Assembly: GCA_948567375.1 (NCBI GenBank)
Contig: OX419759.1
Location: forward strand, 44,792,593 to 44,856,592
Source: Lunularia cruciata
Taxonomy: Eukaryota > Streptophyta > Marchantiopsida > Lunulariales > Lunulariaceae
Reading direction: 5' to 3'
DNA: 64,000 bases
A program made the translations under genes and the position numbers. This document shows, piece by piece, positions 57,331 through 64,000 of this stretch (positions are counted from its first letter, which is position 1; every line of letters starts with the position of its first letter). The notes beneath the pieces were generated by a model. The model was given only the letters and a program-made list of their open reading frames with translations. It had not been told where the DNA came from and made no database searches.

Positions 57331-58500
57331 AATCTACATCTCTATTTTATTCACTAAAAATTTGTGTTTTCTGAATTAAGACAACCATTTATCTCAAAAT
57401 TAAAAAAAATATAATTTTTTATTATATTGGAAATTGAAATTAGATCCAATCTTCTATATATCATAATTAATAACTATATATTCATATTTAAGTGACATGA
57501 TTATTTATTATTATAAATATAATAATAATAAATTCTGAAAATACATATAGATTACATCAAATCTTGTATCTTGTATAAAATTTGCTATTAATATTATATT
57601 ACAAGTTACAAATACTATAACATTAAATTTTTCTTAAATTTTTTATGAAGTTAAGATAGTAACAAATAGGTTACATTCAGGTTGACTTGATAAGTTACAG
57701 ATGAACATATAATCAAAAATATAAAATAATTTAATTTAGTAATTTAATAACAAAATAATCATCTAAAATAAAATTTTAATTTGTTAAAAATTTATCTGAT
57801 ATGCTAAATGAAGTAGTACAGAAATAAATACCTTTATATTTTTATATTTTATTGGGCTGTATATTTTCTGTATTTTAGTAAAATATTATTTTCATTCAGT
57901 CAATATGAAGAAATAAATATTAATATCATTTTAATTTTAATGTGCTATGTATCAAGTTTATTACTGTAAAAATTTCTGAAAAGATGATATAAATTTTTTA
58001 TATGTATTCATTTATTTGTAAAATATTATATATTTTTCTATAAATATAATAGCAAAAATATTAAATACAATAATTAATTATTTTTAGAAGAAATTTTATT
58101 TAAGATTATAAATTTTATATTTTAATAAATCCAGAAAAAATATTTAAATAAAATTTGAAAAGTAATATTTTATATTTATTTTTTTAAAATGAAAAATAAA
58201 ATAAAAAGTATTGAATTTTTTAATTTAATGTGAAAAAAACTACTCTACTATATTTTATAATTATAAAACCTTTGAGGATTTTATATAATATGATGACTTA
58301 ATAGTACTATACTTAACTTGGAAACTAAACATGAATATAAATTTACATAATAAAGTACTTTGTCTAAAGTAATAAAAAAAAATCTGCAAGAGCTATAAAG
58401 CCTTTTATGTAAAGGCTTGTTATGTCAGCTAACTTGACGACTGTCCACTCATTTGTATATCCTAAAGTCACAAAACATAATGAGAAGGGTCACCATTGAA
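57331..58500. other. Very AT-rich intergenic stretch
   Basis: Long runs of A/T only; no gene or clear repeat. A matrix-attachment-like composition, but that is only compositional. Confidence 0.4.
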
Positions 58501-58539
58501 TCTGAGTGTGCAAAGTCAGGAGCTTGTTGAAAGCAAATA

Positions 58540-59030
58540 TATTCTGCTCTTATCTAGCTGAAAGGGACCTGTGCTCTCCCCATTATCTTAGACCCGTTGT
58601 TTGCACTCACTTTGATAACATGCTCAGAGATCTAAATTTTCCAATTGCGTTTAAAGAGGTGGTGCATGTAGCAGATTCCACTCTAACAGCAGTTGCTTAG
58701 GATCAGTTATTTCGGATCTTGGAACACTTACAAACTACTCATACAAGTAGATCTCAAGTTTTCTTGGTTTTTCTATGCAAATAGATCTCAAGTTGTATGG
58801 TTTTTTTAAATGTATTGAATCGGCTATTACAATAGTGCTACTGCATATGATTGTAATGGCTAAAATGAGCGTAGACGTATCTGTTTGGATCCCTATAGAC
58901 GTTTTCTCTGTTCATCTTGATAAACGATTGAATAAGGAATTTGTGAGAATAGCAGATGCAAATCCAACATGCAATATCAGGTGCGAGGAGTACGTCGGAT
59001 TGGGAGGGAAAGCACCATAAGAAACAAACC
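58540..59030 (+). repeat. Downstream flank of the lipase, duplicated at 54.8 kb
   Basis: The partner of 54,800-55,200. It lies about 0.6 kb past the lipase stop codon. Confidence 0.75.
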
Positions 59031-59611
59031 AATTGCAAGGGTACACTAGCAAGTTTGTGAGGTTTTATAATGTTTGTTTGAATGGAATCTACAGTGAAAT
59101 GAAGCTGGCAGATTGTTGTTAGCGTATTATTGTAGTGACAGACTATTTTTAGAGGAGGATTGAAAGCTCATGTTCAACCAAATACACTTCCAAGCAATGA
59201 TTTTCTGATCGTTGGTTGGAGATGAATGATGAGAAAATGATGTTGTAATGATAAACCAAGAAAGGTACTAACAACCTTTTATAAGAAATTTGACCTAACA
59301 TGAGTTACTAACCGAAAAGAGAACCTATCTCAAACATTCTCAAACAACATACACAAATCACTCACAAATAAATATGAAGTTAGACGATGTAAATATAGTA
59401 TGTAGACCTTATATCTTTACAAAACATAGTTTATTCATATATGCTGAACTTTCCACCCATATCAGTGGCCATTATCACTGGTAAAGATTTATAAACAGGC
59501 GATTTCAGTAAGGTCCATCCAAATCTTATCATATATATGATCATAAGCAAGAAGCTGCCTATAAAGAGGATTGGAATCATACCTAACTTGCTGAACTGGA
59601 TTAGAAGTTAC

Positions 59612-61457
59612 TCAAGGCAGGTGGGATTCACAAGTAGGTTTACGCCCGACATTGATAAGATCTATGATATGAGACAAACCATGTGTTACTTGAAAACACT
59701 CTGCACATTCTGGTGTGAATGGTGCATCTGCAGCAAGTATTACTTCAGATTCTCGGTACTGCTTAATTGAGATGATTGGATTCTTCAAGAAACGATATGG
59801 AGTTCTTGAGCGGAAAGAACAACATTGAAAGCAAATCGCACAACTGGGAGGTTGTGTAGTTGTATATAAACATGTCTTTCCTACTTGATCTTTCCATGTA
59901 ACTCGCATAATTTCATCCCACCTGAATCCAGCAGAAACATAAGCCAACAAACATGATAAGTTTTTCCAATCTCGGAGGATAAGAAACATAGGAACAAGAT
60001 TTAGTATTGAAGAAGATGAAGTTGGAAACTTACTGCTCGGCAATACTGAAAATCCGCTTCTCTTGGTCTGGAGCCAATTCAATATTGTCCCTTTTAAGGA
60101 CTTGCCTAATACCTGGAGTACTGCACAACAATCCAGAATTCTGATATGAATATTTTCTCTATGTTGATTAGTTAGTAACCTCTTCAAGAACATAATATAC
60201 CTATATACATTCGACATGGTTATATGTGGAGGGGAAAATGGACACAGAAATATAACATAAACTGTATTGAAATCAAAGTCTCATTGTCACTAAACCCCAT
60301 AACCCTGAACGTAATTCCAGTACAGACCCTAAAACGCAAAAGATCATTCTACAATGATCTTTTGAAGCTTAGAAAATATATAATCCAATGCTAATGTTAA
60401 AGTCTATACCTGAAAGCAACTACCGGTAACAACGGAGTAGTTTGTAATCTTGCTGCAGCCAGTGCAGCTAATCCTGCACCCAAACTGTGACCTACAACAC
60501 AACATCAAGCATGATTAGTTTTCCTGCGAAATACAGATGGTACAGCATGATTGACTGAAAATGAATATCTAAATCCACATAGCAATGTTGTGTTTCTAAA
60601 CTTCGTAATTAATTTTTTTTACATATACATACCAGTGAGAAGAAATGATGCATTTGGGTAATCATGCATATTCTGCAAACAATAAAACAGTCTTATATTA
60701 AATTAAATGACGAACATACACTAAGTAATAAACTACAAACAGGTGTAAATAATTATACTGAAAACAGTGTACCAAAATAAGTTTAAAAGATTTGTACACG
60801 AAATACCTTGGTGACAAAAGTGGTTGCTTGGGAGACGTAATCAAGAGTAGCTGAGCTATATTGACTACAGTCAGTTTTAGGTATCGGAACAGTTCCTGGT
60901 TTTGAGATAAAGATGTGTGTATCCGCACATAAATCAGCTTCGCTGTTTGCATCAGTTCCACGGAAGGCAACCACTATACGTGTTTTTGCATCATCCTTCA
61001 CATCAAGCAAAATATTAATTAATCAGCACACAATCCGTAATATAAAAACACTATCTAGAAGCAAGAGTGTTTCAAATTGCCACCAATCTCACCTATACGT
61101 CTATAATCTAATATAACATAGAAAACTAATGGATAAAAGTAGCTTACTTACCTCATAAATCGTGGCGTGCATTCCCTCTGTTGCTGCAGCTGCTTCTAGA
61201 AATGTCCAACCTGAAATAGCTGTCAGTTGTGGATATTGATACGAATTCTCCGTCATTTGAGCCAAAGGTTGGATCACATTCTTAAAAGTCTGATCGTCCA
61301 GAGTATCTAAACCTAAAACGATCTGCCATGGATAATCCTCTTGGCAAACTACTGCCGTATTTGTGAAACATATCACTTGAACGATGAAACACAATACACC
61401 TATAAATCTTGAGTTACACCAATCTGCAGTAATCATCTCGTAAAACCTAGACTTCAA
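59612..61457 (-). CDS. Class 3 (alpha/beta-hydrolase) lipase, probably secreted
   Basis: Six exons on the minus strand with GT/AG borders and matching phases: 61457-61152, 60995-60807, 60672-60633, 60491-60410, 60120-60034, 59921-59612; 337 aa. The N-terminus has a hydrophobic signal-like segment (FIGVLCFIVQVICF) followed by VVCQEDYPW. IVVAFRGTDANSEADL is the oxyanion-side AFRGT motif. TGHSLGAGLA is the GxSxG nucleophile elbow, assembled across the junction of exons 3 and 4. QWDEIMRVTWKDQVGKTCLY likely carries the catalytic Asp, and VTHGLSHIIDL the catalytic His. A cluster of Cys (PSCAICFQCCSF) points to disulfides outside the cell. It would hydrolyse ester bonds of lipids; the substrate is unknown. 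ATG 61,455-61,457 is the first possible start; a second Met at residue 8 gives a cleaner signal peptide. No defect seen. A first-exon relic lies at 57,083-57,330. Confidence 0.92.
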
Positions 61458-62758
61458 AGTACACTGGTGTTGGTTTCACTCCTTAGTGAAACAACTCAAA
61501 TCTGTATCTCCATTTTGTTCACTCGGAGTTTAAGTAGAGTCTTCTGATTTAAGAATAACCATTTGTTTCAAAATAAAATTCAAACTGATTTCAATAATAT
61601 ATATATTTTCAGTAGAGTCTTCTAATATAACTTATGTAAAATCAATAATTCATATGATAGATATAATATTTTTAGATATATATACTTATACTAAATCAGT
61701 CAAAAATAAATAAAATTTATATGAAAATAAAATTTTGTATAATATAAATTTATATATTATAATTTCTATATGATATTAATAGCCTTTTATCTTAATACAT
61801 AGTCTAAACTGAGTATATATATACACACACAAATGAAGATCTTTATAATCATTATGAACCTGATCTTTGATACAAAATTTACCAGCAAAACACAATTACA
61901 TAATTTGGGAATTTACATATAATTATCTTAGATGATAATATAGATAGTTTCTTACTTTTTAGAAATACTACTTGTCAATAACATAATTTTCAATCTAAAT
62001 TTTTACTATAAAAATAAAAATATTTTTTATATGTTGAAATCTATTCATATTATAATATTTAAAAGAAGAATATATCTACAAATAAAATTTTAAATATTAT
62101 ATTCTGGTTTTTCTACAAAGTTTAATTATAAATTAATTATTGTATTATAATACATGTGAATGTGTGAGTTAGATCTCTCTCTCTCTATATATATATATAG
62201 ATATATATATAATCTATACAAATAAAAAATGATGATTATATAGTATATTCTTCTCTATATAATAAGTATTATATATTATTATAAGTATTATTATAAGTAT
62301 TATGTATAATATTTATATTTATATAACATATAAAGATCATGTATATTAATAAATATTTAGTAAAGTAAAATTTACATATAATATACAGCTTTTACATAAC
62401 TTTAACCACATCACTGTCAATGTATAGCATGTCTTTATGAATTTTGAATATAATTATTAGCAAAAATTCTTATAAAGATGATATATATATATATATACCT
62501 TTATTGCACTATTATGTCTCAAACTATTACAATATTTTCCCATGTTATATGTTTCATATTAATGGTCTATCATATATTATGATCTTTTAGCTATATAAGT
62601 AAACTAGTATAAATTTATGTTTACTTATTTATGTAACATGAATATATACCTGTTCTCTAACATATAAACTAGACTTGATATTAACTTAAAGTATAAACTA
62701 GAATTTTATAATGCTAATGATTTTAATATGAATTGTAAATGTTTTACTAGTCATAATA

Positions 62759-62835
<77 letters not shown>

Positions 62836-64000
62836 TTTTTCAAGTATTAAGCATGTGAATACTTACTAATAAGTATACTAATGAATAAAGTTTACTTGTA
62901 TTTTATTTTATTTATGTATTTTATTACTCATGTAGATTATGAAAATACATTTAATTTAGTTTACTCCAAAGAGATTGATTATAGATTTGCTATATTATGT
63001 CAACTGTTACTTACATATAATATCATATAACATATGAAATCTATATTATATTTGTCACTTAAGTATATAAACATATACCAAAGTACTCCACATATCTGAA
63101 AGGTATAAAACTTATTTAATCTTTAGCTTACATATAACAAATTTTAATAGAGCTTAGTATCAAAAGGTGAGTAAAAATAAAGATATGCTCAATCTACTTA
63201 ATCTTAGTTTCTGAGTTAATCTAAGCTCTAAACCTTTATCCATTGAAAAGGTAATCACAACAATCTTGATGCGATCTATCTGTCTATAATTAAATTCAAA
63301 TAATTTGCCATATCAATCTCACAGATTGACATCTATGTTATATTAGAACAACATGCACATATAATGCTAAACCATTTAAATATTGAACCATTTAAGCCAT
63401 CCAACCACATTCACAAATGATTTCAAAATGCTTCAATCTATAAAGGCCCCATATCTACCATGAAATAAACACCAATATGCTTTGCAAAATGACATATACA
63501 CCAAACCGAGAAGCTCTAATGGAGAAAATTAAGTTGACATCTATAACATACTCTACAAGTTAAGTTTAATAGTACAAGGTAGTAAGTAAATCATATATCT
63601 TTCTTTGGGTTCTTGAGAACACAATCAATATTGATGTTGTTTTTTTGGATAGTTTTGCATGATCAAAATTCTTCATTGATGATGAACCTTAGAATTATTG
63701 ACAATTGTGATAAGAGGAATTAACATCTAAAATAGACTGTTTATATTAGGTTCAACAATTTCATTATTTCTATATCTTAGAAAATAAAATTAGTATCAAT
63801 AATCACCCTTAAGTTTGACTAGATATAACCAAAAATACTTGCAATGACATGGGAGATATTCAAAGAATCATGATGTATCCATAGACACATTTATAGATAG
63901 ATTAGCATCTAAAGGTACAACACTAATTCTTTTGATATATTGAAAGCTGATCATAGTTAATCATGTATAATATTTGTCTTTTGATTCTCAAGAGCATCAT
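61458..64000. other. AT-rich intergenic stretch upstream of the lipase
   Basis: The left end should hold the lipase promoter. No other gene recognised up to the window end. Short dinucleotide runs occur near 62,190 and 62,484. Confidence 0.4.
62762..62831. repeat. (TA)n microsatellite, about 70 bp
   Basis: Uninterrupted alternating TA over about 35 units; likely unstable in length and hard to assemble. Confidence 0.95.

Noticed and set aside
62762-62831. Centromeric or origin function for the (TA)n run
   Set aside because: A plain microsatellite; nothing else supports such a role.

Overview
The window looks like nuclear DNA of a streptophyte plant. It carries a many-exon PARP3-type gene with GT..AG introns, a class 3 lipase gene, a class III peroxidase relic (a plant-specific family) and several families of plant LTR retrotransposons. 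Low GC, short introns (about 100-190 bp in the PARP gene) and the retroelement types hint at an early-diverging lineage (bryophyte, lycophyte, fern or streptophyte alga), but I cannot name the species.

Layout. 1-23,300 is a nested retrotransposon block. Family A is a decayed Ty3/gypsy lineage. A#1 (1-2163) carries RNase H, integrase and a C-terminal PHD finger, followed by LTR sequence. A#2 runs from about 5,396 to 21,720 and carries gag, protease, a C5-cytosine DNA methyltransferase-like domain, RT and the start of integrase. A#2 is split by a complete, very young family C Ty3/gypsy element (8,251-16,049) with LTRs that look identical. Inside its methyltransferase region it is also split by two nested solo LTRs of family C (18,042-19,425). 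Chromovirus-like relics (family B) lie on the minus strand at 3,001-5,395 and 21,740-23,160.

23,300-36,700 is the gene-bearing island: unannotated AT-rich DNA, an ACGT-rich presumptive promoter, a PARP3-like gene (27,395-32,249, 17 recognisable coding exons) with a tandemly duplicated last exon, and a broken class III peroxidase (35,020-36,650). 36,770-54,560 is again retroelement debris on the minus strand: family B pol, family D gag and LTRs, chromovirus E (45,181-51,727) inserted in a LINE-like RT relic, and within E a solo C LTR that itself holds a solo D LTR. 54,560-64,000 is AT-rich. It holds an intact-looking class 3 lipase (59,612-61,457, minus, 6 exons, 337 aa) and upstream-duplicated remains of a second copy (54,800-57,330).

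Most notable: put together, the two family A copies indicate a retrotransposon lineage with both a DNA-methylation writer (methyltransferase between protease and RT) and a chromatin reader (PHD finger at the integrase end). All ten stop codons in A#1 are TAG or TGA and are explicable as C-to-T changes at CAG and CGA, as expected for methylated DNA. Coordinates of decayed elements are approximate; exon borders of the two host genes were checked for GT/AG and phase.
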